Of a stretch of DNA of 64,000 nt, positions 45,162-53,663 are shown piece after piece. This DNA is from Chloracidobacterium sp. Its GTDB lineage: Bacteria; Acidobacteriota; Blastocatellia; Pyrinomonadales; Pyrinomonadaceae. The notes below the pieces were generated by a model, which had not been told where the DNA came from, did no database searches, and saw only the letters and a program-made list of their open reading frames with translations. Location of the stretch: assembly GCA_016712045.1 (NCBI GenBank), contig JADJRV010000016.1:1-64000 (forward strand). Reading direction: 5' to 3'. Made by a program: the position numbers and the translations under genes. Within the stretch, counting starts at the first letter, position 1. Every line of letters starts with the position of its first letter.

Positions 45162-46327
45162 TGACAAAGCGAGCGACGAGAAATGCGCTTCTGACGAGTT
45201 TGCGGACAGGCATTTGCCTGTTCGTGCTGAGCGTCTCGCTGTTTGCACAGGATAGAAATCCGATCATCCTGATTCCGGGGCTGACGGGGTCGGAGCTAAA
45301 GCATAAGGTCACGGGCGAGAAAGTTTGGTTTAAGGCGTTTAAGCCAAAGTCGGAGGATCTGCGACTGCCGATCTCGACAAGCATCGAAAAGATGCACGAT
45401 GATCTGATACCGGGCGACATTATTCGCGAGGTCAAGATCGGGATATTTCCGGCGACCGACGTTTACGGCGGCTTTATCCGGGCGATGGAGATGCGGGCCG
45501 GGTATCACGAAGAGAGTTGGAAAGACCCGTCGGATGACGGCGATCGTGATGCGATATACGTTTTTGCGTATGACTGGCGGCTTGATAATGTCGAGAACGC
45601 GCGGCGTTTGGTGCACGATGTCGAGGCACTAAAGAGAAAGCTGAAAAGGCCCGATCTTAAATTCGACATTGTCGCCCATTCGATGGGCGGGATAATTTCG
45701 CGGTATGCGGCGATGTATGGTAACGCCGAGTTGCCGACCGGTAATCGCAAGGCGGTGCCGACTTGGGCGGGGGCAAAGTTATTTGACAAGGTGATATTGC
45801 TTGGAACGCCGAACGAAGGAGCGGTTAGCTCTCTTGGTTCGATGCTTAATGGCTATTCCGTTGGGGGATTGCGTATCGATCTGCCTTTCATACAGGATTC
45901 GTCAAAATTTACGGTTTTCACGATCCCGTCGGCGTATCAGCTGTTACCGGCACCGGGTACATTCCGTGCTTTTGATGAAAAGCTAAAACCGATGTCGATC
46001 GACCTGTACGACCCAAAGATGTGGTCAAAATACGGATGGAACGCGATCGAGGACGAATGGAAAACGCTTGTCCGGCCAAAAGGATTTACCCGGTCCGACG
46101 GCAGCAGGGTGACCGATGACGAATTGAAAAAAGTGATGCAATCGGCGGGTGACGGCGTGGTCACGCAACGGTCGCTCGAGAGGTCATCGGCTAAGGTGGC
46201 ATCGATATTAAAGAATCAGCCGGTCAAATTAGTCTGCGAAGATCACAACAAGCTTGCCGCAAATGCGCGGATACAGGACTACATTATTAGTGTCCTCGGC
46301 GGAAAAGAATCGACGACCGGAAACTGA
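45161..46327 (+). CDS. Exported lipase/acyltransferase (LCAT/PGAP1-like), inside nuo cluster
   Basis: A 388-residue alpha/beta hydrolase with a signal peptide (TGICLFVLSVSLFAQ). It resembles the lecithin:cholesterol acyltransferase group: PIILIPGLTGSELKHKVTGE at the start, FAYDWRLDNVENARRL, and the nucleophile elbow IVAHSMGGIISRYAAMYG. A late His (CEDHNKLAANARIQDYI) may complete the triad. Its ATG overlaps the nuoF stop (TAATG), so it is translationally coupled to complex I genes although it is not a known subunit. Substrate unknown. Confidence 0.82.
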   Translation: MTKRATRNALLTSLRTGICLFVLSVSLFAQDRNPIILIPGLTGSELKHKVTGEKVWFKAFKPKSEDLRLPISTSIEKMHDDLIPGDIIREVKIGIFPATDVYGGFIRAMEMRAGYHEESWKDPSDDGDRDAIYVFAYDWRLDNVENARRLVHDVEALKRKLKRPDLKFDIVAHSMGGIISRYAAMYGNAELPTGNRKAVPTWAGAKLFDKVILLGTPNEGAVSSLGSMLNGYSVGGLRIDLPFIQDSSKFTVFTIPSAYQLLPAPGTFRAFDEKLKPMSIDLYDPKMWSKYGWNAIEDEWKTLVRPKGFTRSDGSRVTDDELKKVMQSAGDGVVTQRSLERSSAKVASILKNQPVKLVCEDHNKLAANARIQDYIISVLGGKESTTGN

Positions 46328-46372
46328 TCGTCAAAGAAGTTAAGAAAGTTTTTAGAGGTATAAAATAACAGT

Positions 46373-46558
46373 ATGGGTAAAGGTGATAAAAGAACACGAC
46401 GCGGCAAAATATTCGCAGGCAGCTTTGGCAAAACGAGGTCAAAGTATAAGAAACCGACATTTGTCGCAAGTGCCGTCGATCGGGCTCCGAGCGCGGAAAA
46501 ACCAGTAAAAAAGCGGGCGCCAAAACGCGTTCCGGCGGCTGAAACGGTAGCAGAATGA
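46373..46558 (+). CDS. Small ribosomal subunit protein bTHX-like
   Basis: A 61-residue basic protein whose N-terminus, MGKGDKRTRRGKIFAGSFGK followed by TRSKYKK, matches the short THX (Thx) protein of the 30S subunit first known from Thermus. The remaining 30 residues form an Ala/Pro/Lys-rich tail not seen in the short Thermus form. It is placed between the lipase and the DUF1579 gene within the nuo cluster, and its stop codon overlaps the next ATG (ATGA). Confidence 0.8.
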   Translation: MGKGDKRTRRGKIFAGSFGKTRSKYKKPTFVASAVDRAPSAEKPVKKRAPKRVPAAETVAE

Positions 46559-47041
46559 AGTTAGCAGAATCATTAGAAAACGGCCCTCACGCAAACCTTG
46601 CAAAGTTTGCAGGCGAATGGACGGGAACCACAAAAACGTGGTTTGAGCCGGACGTGGTCGCCGACGAATCGCCTATGTCGGGCACGATCAAGGTCATACT
46701 TGGCGGACGGTTTTTGATGCACGAGTATTCGGGCAGTTTGCAGGGAAAGCCGTTTGACGGCGTTGCAATATTTGGTTTTGATATCGCGACAAATAAATTT
46801 CAGATGGCGTGGGTCGATAGTTTTCACATGTCCACGGGCGTTATGTTTTCCGAGGGCGATGCGGGGGGATAAGTTTTCAGCATTCGGGACATACTTCACC
46901 GGACCCGACACTCCGCGATGGGGATGGCGGACGGAACTCGAACAGGTAGACGATGACAACATCGTGATCACGGCCTATAACGTCGAACCCGATAGCGCCG
47001 ACCAAATAGCGACCGAGACGCGATATACGCGAAAAGTTTAA
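46555..47041 (+). CDS. DUF1579 family protein, one frame break
   Basis: A small protein of about 161 residues related to DUF1579: FAGEWTGTTKTWFEPD, SGTIKVILGGRFLMHEYSGS, KPFDGVAIFGFDIATNKFQM and the C-terminal ITAYNVEPDSADQIATETRY. Near 46867 six Gs should be five; with that change the chain reads EGDAGDKFSAFGTYFTGPDT. Family members fold as a beta-barrel and their function is unknown. It is coupled to THX upstream by ATGA and to nuoG downstream by TAATG. Confidence 0.82.
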
Positions 47042-49302
47042 TGTCAGAACAGATAAAAGTAACCATAAACGAACAGGAAATTGCGGTGGACAAAGGTTCG
47101 CGGCTGATCGATGTGTGCCGTGAGAACGGCCACGGGATCCCGTCGTTTTGCTATTACCATGATCTCGAGGTTCAGGCGTCATGCCGTATGTGCCTGGTCC
47201 GCATCGACAAGATGCCAAAGCTGCAAACGTCCTGTACGATCATTTGCACCGACGGCATGGTCGTCACCACGCAGAGTGAAGAGGTCGAAAAGGCGCAGCG
47301 TGCGATGGGCGAATTTTTGCTGACAAATCACCCGCTCGATTGTCCCGTCTGCGACCGCGGCGGCGAATGCGAGCTGCAAGAGGTCATCTTTGACTGGGGT
47401 GATGTTGAGGAGCGTTTTACCGAGAAAAAGAACGCGGAGCCCGAAAAATACCTCTCGCCGATCGTCGCCAACGACCCGCAGCGGTGCATTTTGTGCAAAC
47501 GCTGCACACGTGTCTGCGACGAATGGATGGGCGAGGACGCCATCGAGGCCGGCAATCGCGGCGTCAATACCGTTATTGGTACATACGGCGGATGGCTCAA
47601 TTGTTCGCAGTGCGGCAACTGTATCGAGGTTTGCCCGACGGGTACGCTACTCGACGGAGTTTATCGTCACGAAACGCGGCCGTGGGAGCTAGAACAGACG
47701 ATCTCTACGGATGTCTATGGTTCGGACGGGATGCAGATCTCGATCGGCTCACGCAGCGGCAAGGTGCATCGAATCGTCGCCCGCGACCGTTATGTTAATG
47801 GTTTGAACGGTGAATTTCTCGACGTTAAGGCCCGCTTTGCACACGAATTTATAGGCCACGCCGATCGCATCAAAACGCCGATGATCCGCTATTCAAAGGG
47901 CGGAAAGCTCATCCCCTCGACGTGGGACGCGGCCATCAAGTTTGCGGCGGAAAAACTAGCAGCGGCCGGTAAATCAGTCGGTGTCGTTGCTAGCCCGAGA
48001 CTGACGAACGAGGCGATATTTACGTTAAAGAAATTTGCCACCGACGCTGCCAAGACGGACAATTTTGCGGTTTCTGACTCGCAGCCGGTCGATCCGGTCT
48101 TTGATAATTTGAGCGTCCCGCTTTGCACACACAAAGAGATCCGCTACGCTGCGACGATCATCCTTATCGGCGGTGAACCTGAAGAAGAGCAAAGCTACAC
48201 GGCCAAGCAGATCCGTCAGGCAGTGCGTAATGGCGGTGCGAAATTTATCTGCGTCAACGACACACCGATCAACCTTTCGCGTCGGGCGACGCAGTTTGTC
48301 CACGTCAACGCGGGCACGATCGATGCGTTTGCGTTGGCAGCGGTCGATACGTCAAACGACGGCCTCGTCGCTGAAAAATGCGGCATCTCGCCCAATGAGA
48401 TCGATGAGGTACGGAAGACGATTTTTGAAACGCAGGGTGACTTGATCATCATGATCGGCGGGAATCTGTCGGCTGGCGCACAAGCGGCCTTGGCGTCAAA
48501 CGCCGCGAGTTTTGCAGGTGATGGTCGCCGCGTTTTGCTGCATCCGCTGGCTCGTTACAACAACTCGGTTGGGGCTTATGACGTGACCGCCGGCCGCAAA
48601 TCGGTTGACGAAGTAGTCAAAAATTCAAAGGCTTTGCTGATCGGCGGTAGTTTGCAGGATGCAAATGTGCTGGCCGGTAAAGATTTTGTCGCGGTGCAGG
48701 AGCTTTTTCTAACCGAAACTTGCGACCACGCCGATGTCATATTTCCGGCGGCGAGCTTTGCTGAGGTTGACGGCACATTTACAAATAACGCCGGCAACGT
48801 CCAGCGTGTCCGCAAGGCCATCGATCCGATCCACCAGTCAAAAGCGGATTGGATGATAACTGCTCTCATCGCCCGCGAAATGGGAGTCGAGATCGCACCT
48901 GAATGGTCGGCGTCGGCGATATTTCGGGCATTGGCCGATGCGACGCCTGCTTACGAAGGTTTGCGTTATCCGGCTCTAAAAGACGAATCAAATCCAGTAC
49001 AGGCAAAGCACGAGATCAGATCCGGCAGGGTTGACGCAAGCGGATTAAAGAAAGCGGTCGAGGATATGGCCTCTGGTGAAAAGAATACGGTTACGCCAAC
49101 GGTCGGCCATAAGCTGCACCGTCTGACGACGATGACGAGCAAGACCGGGCAGTTTCACCTGCTCGCACACGGCAATCCAAAGCCGGATAATCTGCTCGTG
49201 GCACCGCTAGTCCAATTTAATCTCGACGGCACGCCGTCCGAGGGCGGCCTGGCTGAGGCGGCAACCGTCGGCGTTTCAGACAGGAGTGCACCGGGCAAAT
49301 AG
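47041..49302 (+). CDS. nuoG: NADH-quinone oxidoreductase subunit G
   Basis: The 75-kDa iron-sulfur subunit, 753 residues. The N-terminal [2Fe-2S] ligands are in SFCYYHDLEVQASCRMC with a later QTSC. The His-ligated cluster region is LLTNHPLDCPVCDRGGECEL, and the two [4Fe-4S] clusters use CILCKRCTRVCDEW and CSQCGNCIEVCPTGTL. A molybdopterin-oxidoreductase-type domain without the cofactor follows to the C-terminus. The protein is not fused to NuoI; the final 100 residues are variable. Confidence 0.94.
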   Translation: MSEQIKVTINEQEIAVDKGSRLIDVCRENGHGIPSFCYYHDLEVQASCRMCLVRIDKMPKLQTSCTIICTDGMVVTTQSEEVEKAQRAMGEFLLTNHPLDCPVCDRGGECELQEVIFDWGDVEERFTEKKNAEPEKYLSPIVANDPQRCILCKRCTRVCDEWMGEDAIEAGNRGVNTVIGTYGGWLNCSQCGNCIEVCPTGTLLDGVYRHETRPWELEQTISTDVYGSDGMQISIGSRSGKVHRIVARDRYVNGLNGEFLDVKARFAHEFIGHADRIKTPMIRYSKGGKLIPSTWDAAIKFAAEKLAAAGKSVGVVASPRLTNEAIFTLKKFATDAAKTDNFAVSDSQPVDPVFDNLSVPLCTHKEIRYAATIILIGGEPEEEQSYTAKQIRQAVRNGGAKFICVNDTPINLSRRATQFVHVNAGTIDAFALAAVDTSNDGLVAEKCGISPNEIDEVRKTIFETQGDLIIMIGGNLSAGAQAALASNAASFAGDGRRVLLHPLARYNNSVGAYDVTAGRKSVDEVVKNSKALLIGGSLQDANVLAGKDFVAVQELFLTETCDHADVIFPAASFAEVDGTFTNNAGNVQRVRKAIDPIHQSKADWMITALIAREMGVEIAPEWSASAIFRALADATPAYEGLRYPALKDESNPVQAKHEIRSGRVDASGLKKAVEDMASGEKNTVTPTVGHKLHRLTTMTSKTGQFHLLAHGNPKPDNLLVAPLVQFNLDGTPSEGGLAEAATVGVSDRSAPGK

Positions 49303-49307
49303 TTTTT

Positions 49308-50396
49308 ATGGAAGCTGTTCTTAAAACTGCATTTCCGTTCATGGTGATCACCGCGGGAGTCCTGATCGGATTCCAGATGGTGCTGATGATCGTCGCGTAC
49401 ACGGTGCTGGCCGAACGTAAGGTTTTGGGATGGATGCAAGGACGCATCGGGCCAAATCGTGTCGGCCCGTGGGGCGTTTTGCAGCCGTTTGCCGATCTGC
49501 TCAAATTTATCTTTAAGGAAGATATTACTCCCGATAAATCGACGAAATTTGTATATTTCTTGGCGCCGTTGGTCGCTCTTACGTGTGCGCTTCTACCTAT
49601 CGTTGTATATCCATTTGGCCCGGAGATAACGTCGGTCGACTGGAGCTTTTTGCCTATGGGGCTTGGCGAGGGTGTGAAAGCTCTGCCCCTGACTATCGCA
49701 AGGATCGATGTCGGCGTGCTGTTCGTGTTAGGCATCACGTCTGTCGGTGTTTACGGGATCATGCTGGCCGGATGGTCGTCGAACAGTAAATACAGCCTGA
49801 TGGGCGGGCTTCGCTCGTCGGCACAGATGATCTCGTACGAGCTTTCGATGGGAGCGTCGGTCATTGGCGTGGTTCTACTGGCGGGTACGCTCGATCTTGG
49901 CGGCATTATTCGTGCTCAACAGCAATCAACGTTTCGCTGGTTTATTATCCCGCAGTTTATTGGGTTTATCGTATTTTTGATCTCGGCATTTGCTGAGACG
50001 AACCGTACGCCATTTGACTTGCCGGAAGCCGAGACCGAGCTCGTCGCCGGTTTTCACACCGAGTATTCGGCACTCAAATTCGCCTTGTTTTTCATGGCCG
50101 AGTACGTGAATATGTTCACCGTCTCGATGATGTGTACGGTGCTGTTCCTCGGCGGTTGGTATGTGCCGGGCCTGAGCCATATTTTTGAGGTTGGCTCAAT
50201 ACCGTACGCTGTGGTAAGTCACTTTGCGTTTATCGGCAAGATCTGTGCGTTTTTGTTTTTGTATATCTGGATACGCGGTACGCTGCCTAGATTTAGATTT
50301 GACCAGTTGATGAATTTTGGCTGGAAGTTTTTGCTGCCCGTCGCTTTGGCAAATGTGATCGTGACGATAATTGTTGTGTTTTTCTTAAATAGGTAA
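49308..50396 (+). CDS. nuoH: NADH-quinone oxidoreductase subunit H
   Basis: NuoH is the membrane subunit that caps the quinone cavity. The 362-residue chain has about eight helices and the conserved segments AERKVLGWMQGRIGPNRVGP, SWxxQ-type LQPFADLLKFIFKEDITPD and ETNRTPFDLPEAETELVAGF followed by HTEYSALKF. In most nuo clusters nuoI comes next; here nuoJ follows after 27 bp. Confidence 0.95.
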   Translation: MEAVLKTAFPFMVITAGVLIGFQMVLMIVAYTVLAERKVLGWMQGRIGPNRVGPWGVLQPFADLLKFIFKEDITPDKSTKFVYFLAPLVALTCALLPIVVYPFGPEITSVDWSFLPMGLGEGVKALPLTIARIDVGVLFVLGITSVGVYGIMLAGWSSNSKYSLMGGLRSSAQMISYELSMGASVIGVVLLAGTLDLGGIIRAQQQSTFRWFIIPQFIGFIVFLISAFAETNRTPFDLPEAETELVAGFHTEYSALKFALFFMAEYVNMFTVSMMCTVLFLGGWYVPGLSHIFEVGSIPYAVVSHFAFIGKICAFLFLYIWIRGTLPRFRFDQLMNFGWKFLLPVALANVIVTIIVVFFLNR

Positions 50397-50423
50397 GAAA
50401 GGCCCCATGTGTAGCTAAATTTT

Positions 50424-50981
50424 ATGGTCGGAACAGCCTTATTTTTCTTATTTGCCGGATTCGCCATCATGTGTGCGATCTCGATGGTGTATCACAAAAA
50501 TCCGCTCTACAGCGCGATTTCGCTGGTCGGCGTGTTCATTTCGGTGTCGTGCATTTACATCACACTGGCGGCTCCGTTCATCGCGGCGGTCCAGATACTG
50601 ATCTACGCCGGGGCGATAATGGTGCTGGTCGTTTTTGTGATAATGCTGTTAAATCTGGACGACGATACCGGGCCGAACAGGCTGAAATATCTCTATGCGC
50701 TTGGCGGCGGACTCGGTGTCGTGTTACTCGCTCAGACATTATTTATTTTTTACGCGGTGATGCGTGCTCCAAACGTGCCTGCCGATCAGACGCTGAGTGC
50801 AGGTAAAACCTTGACCATCGGCCAGGCGATGTACACGGAATATCTGCTGCCGGTCGAGATCGTCGGAGTTTTGCTGCTGATGGCGATCATCGGGTCGGTG
50901 ATGCTGGCAAGGCGTCTGGCACAGCCGCAGTTGGAGATCGTCGTCGAACGGGAATCGGAATTGAGGAACGACGAGCAATAA
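50424..50981 (+). CDS. nuoJ: NADH-quinone oxidoreductase subunit J
   Basis: A 185-residue membrane subunit with five hydrophobic segments. The family signature is AVQILIYAGAIMVLVVFVIM, preceded by NPLYSAISLVGVFISVSCIY. The C-terminal tail is charged (VVERESELRNDEQ). Spacing to nuoK is 23 bp. nuoJ follows nuoH directly, without nuoI. Confidence 0.93.
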   Translation: MVGTALFFLFAGFAIMCAISMVYHKNPLYSAISLVGVFISVSCIYITLAAPFIAAVQILIYAGAIMVLVVFVIMLLNLDDDTGPNRLKYLYALGGGLGVVLLAQTLFIFYAVMRAPNVPADQTLSAGKTLTIGQAMYTEYLLPVEIVGVLLLMAIIGSVMLARRLAQPQLEIVVERESELRNDEQ

Positions 50982-51004
50982 TTTTGAACATTGGACTTTA
51001 GAAA

Positions 51005-51310
51005 ATGGAACCCAGTTTAGCGAGCTATCTCGCGTTATCAGGAATATTGTTCACCATCGGAGCGGTCGGCGTTATTTTCAAACGCAACGCTCTGGGGATG
51101 TTCATGTGCATAGAGTTGATGCTCAACGCCGTTAACCTGACGTTTGTCGCGTTTTCGCGTTACTACGGCGACACGACGGGACAGCTCTTTGTATTTATGG
51201 TAATGTCAGTCGCCGCTGCCGAGGCCGCAGTGGGCTTAGGAATTATCATCTCGTTCTTCCGTAATAAACAGTCGATCGATGTGGACGAAGCGAGTATTTT
51301 GAGAAATTAA
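51005..51310 (+). CDS. nuoK: NADH-quinone oxidoreductase subunit K
   Basis: A 101-residue subunit with three helices and the two conserved membrane glutamates: GMFMCIELMLNAVNLTFVAF and SVAAAEAAVGLGIIISFFRN. The length is exactly as expected. A tiny zinc-ribbon gene is inserted between nuoK and nuoL. Confidence 0.95.
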   Translation: MEPSLASYLALSGILFTIGAVGVIFKRNALGMFMCIELMLNAVNLTFVAFSRYYGDTTGQLFVFMVMSVAAAEAAVGLGIIISFFRNKQSIDVDEASILRN

Positions 51311-51311
51311 T

Positions 51312-51488
51312 ATGGCCTTGGAAATGCGTGCAGTTTGCGAGAAATGCAACGTCGATCTCGATGCCGGCGGCGACGCACATATATGCAGCTACGAGTGCAC
51401 ATTTTGCACGGACTGCAGCAAAGAGATGAATTCGGTCTGTCCGAACTGCGGCGGTGAACTGGTCGCTCGGCCGAAACGAAAAGGATAA
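51312..51488 (+). CDS. DUF1272 zinc-ribbon-like small protein between nuoK and nuoL
   Basis: A 58-residue protein (MALEMRAVCEKCNVDL...) with four cysteine pairs or near-pairs: VCEKC, ICSYECTFC, DCSKEM and VCPNCGGEL. This matches DUF1272, whose members carry a short Cys-rich ribbon and end in GGEL plus a basic tail (VARPKRKG). Its start lies 1 bp after nuoK ends and its TAA shares one base with the nuoL ATG. It is usually a stand-alone gene of unknown function; its place here is unusual. Confidence 0.85.
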   Translation: MALEMRAVCEKCNVDLDAGGDAHICSYECTFCTDCSKEMNSVCPNCGGELVARPKRKG

Positions 51489-53659
51489 TGGTTGAGAATA
51501 ACCTACTAAGTATAATTATTTTTGCTCCGCTGGCCGGTGCGTTGATCAATTGGTTGATCGGCGGGCGGCTACGCAGCGAATTGTTCAGCGGCGTGGTCGC
51601 GTGCGGGACGATCTTTGTCTCAATGGTCGTGGCGTTTTACATTGCGTTCTTTGCCGATCACGGCGGGGCTCTGCATGCTGAAAAGCCGGTACTCGATCAT
51701 CTGTGGACTTGGATACAAGTCGGCAATTTCCGTGCAGATTTTGGTTTGGGTATGGATCGCCTGAGCGGTATATATGCGTGTTTTATCACGTTCGTCGGGC
51801 TGTTGATCCACATTTTTGCGGTTGGTTATATGAAGGGCGATAAAGGGTTTTACCGCTTTTTCGCTTATCTCAACCTTTTCATGTTCTCGATGCTCACGCT
51901 CATTTTGGCGGATAATTTTCTGCTGATGTTCGTCGGTTGGGAAGGCGTCGGGCTCTGCTCATATCTGCTCATCGGTTTTTATACAAAGAAAGACGAAGCT
52001 CGCGAGGCAGCGAAAAAGGCTTTCGTGATGAACCGCATCGGCGACTGGGGCGTGCTGATGGGGATCTTTTTGATCTTTACGCTGACCGGATCGATCTCGT
52101 TTTTTGACAAGATTGTCGATGGTGTCCAAGTTCACAGCGTATTTACGTTTGTTGCGGAGCACATGACGGCCGATCCTTTTACGTGGGGAGCGATCTTTGC
52201 GGGAGGGCTGACGTCTGCTGCGGTGCTGTTCTTTATCGGTGCGACCGGTAAATCGGCTCAGATACCCCTGCTGACATGGCTGCCGGATGCGATGGCCGGG
52301 CCAACGCCGGTTTCGGCCCTTATCCACGCGGCGACGATGGTTACGGCGGGTGTTTATCTGGTTGTCCGTGCCAACGCGATATATCAATTTGCCCCGACCG
52401 CGATGTGGATAGTCGCGGTGATCGGTGCGGCAACGGCGATATTTGCGGCGACAATTGCGATAGCGCAAAACGATATTAAGAAAGTTTTAGCTTATTCGAC
52501 CGTTTCGCAGCTCGGATTTATGTTCCTCGCGGCGGGTGTCGGAGCATTTACCGTGGCGATCTTTCACGTGATGACACACGCGTTTTTCAAAGCCTTGCTG
52601 TTCCTCGGTTCCGGCTCGGTCATTCACGGAATGCACCATGAGCAGGACATGCGAAAGATGGGCAACCTGAAAAAATACATGCCCATTACGTTCATCACAA
52701 TGGCGATGGGCTGGCTCGCCATTTGCGGTATTCCGATCTGGGCAGGATTTTTCTCTAAGGATGAGATCCTGTATAAAACATTTGCGGCTGACAGATATTT
52801 CCCGGCGGGCGTATTTCCGGGCGAAGAATTTTTGTGGGGCATCGCCGCGATCACGGCTATCCTGACCGCAGTTTATATGACCCGCATGATGGTCATGACT
52901 TTTTGGGGAACAGAACGGTTTCACGATGTTTTGCCCGGCGAAGCTCACGCTGACGCCGCTCACGACGACACGCATCATCACGACGAAGAGCATGATGCCG
53001 CCCACGATGACCATGACGACGAGGACGAGCATCACCACGCTCTGCCGGCAGGATTCAAACCGCACGAATCGCCCTGGGTGATGACAATGCCACTGATAAT
53101 TTTGGCGTTTCTCTCGACGGTCGGCGGTTTGGTCGGTGTGCCGTATGCGATGAGTTCGCTAGTCGGAATAAAAGAAGCGAACACGTTTGAGCACGTTCTC
53201 GAACCCGTCATCGCCGAAAATAAAACGGAAACGGCGATCAAGGCAAAAGAAAATGCCGAGTCGCACGAACCGGCAGTTGTGCAAAAAGAGCGTATGCTCG
53301 CGGGCCTGTCGGTCGTGATGGCGGTATTTGGTATTGTGCTTGGCTTTGCTTTGTTCCTAAAGAGCCCCTTGCGCAAAATGCCAAAGATACTCGAACAAAA
53401 ATGGCGGCTCGACGAGTTTTACAACGGCTATATCGTCGATCCGATAACGCGGCTGTCGCGTGAGCGTCTGTGGAAAGGCTTTGATGTCGGCTTTATCGAC
53501 GGCATCGTCAACGGCATCGGCCATTTTGTGATGGAAGCCGGTAATCTTGTCCGCGGCCTGCAAGTCGGCTTTGTCCGCTCATACGCGGCGATCATCCTGC
53601 TCGGTGCATTGGCCGTGATCGGATATTTTATTTATTACGGGTTGAAATTGGTCGCCTAA
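51488..53659 (+). CDS. nuoL: NADH-quinone oxidoreductase subunit L
   Basis: The largest proton-pumping subunit, 723 residues, with about 16 helices and the long lateral helix at the C-terminus. Conserved segments are MFVGWEGVGLCSYLLIGFY, GKSAQIPLLTWLPDAMAGPT and PVSALIHAATMVTAGVYLVV. Between helices, around residues 485-518, there is a His/Asp-rich insertion (about 17 His and 14 Asp in 35 residues) just before the conserved PHESPWVM. The gene is intact. Confidence 0.94.
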   Translation: MVENNLLSIIIFAPLAGALINWLIGGRLRSELFSGVVACGTIFVSMVVAFYIAFFADHGGALHAEKPVLDHLWTWIQVGNFRADFGLGMDRLSGIYACFITFVGLLIHIFAVGYMKGDKGFYRFFAYLNLFMFSMLTLILADNFLLMFVGWEGVGLCSYLLIGFYTKKDEAREAAKKAFVMNRIGDWGVLMGIFLIFTLTGSISFFDKIVDGVQVHSVFTFVAEHMTADPFTWGAIFAGGLTSAAVLFFIGATGKSAQIPLLTWLPDAMAGPTPVSALIHAATMVTAGVYLVVRANAIYQFAPTAMWIVAVIGAATAIFAATIAIAQNDIKKVLAYSTVSQLGFMFLAAGVGAFTVAIFHVMTHAFFKALLFLGSGSVIHGMHHEQDMRKMGNLKKYMPITFITMAMGWLAICGIPIWAGFFSKDEILYKTFAADRYFPAGVFPGEEFLWGIAAITAILTAVYMTRMMVMTFWGTERFHDVLPGEAHADAAHDDTHHHDEEHDAAHDDHDDEDEHHHALPAGFKPHESPWVMTMPLIILAFLSTVGGLVGVPYAMSSLVGIKEANTFEHVLEPVIAENKTETAIKAKENAESHEPAVVQKERMLAGLSVVMAVFGIVLGFALFLKSPLRKMPKILEQKWRLDEFYNGYIVDPITRLSRERLWKGFDVGFIDGIVNGIGHFVMEAGNLVRGLQVGFVRSYAAIILLGALAVIGYFIYYGLKLVA

Positions 53660-53663
53660 ATTG

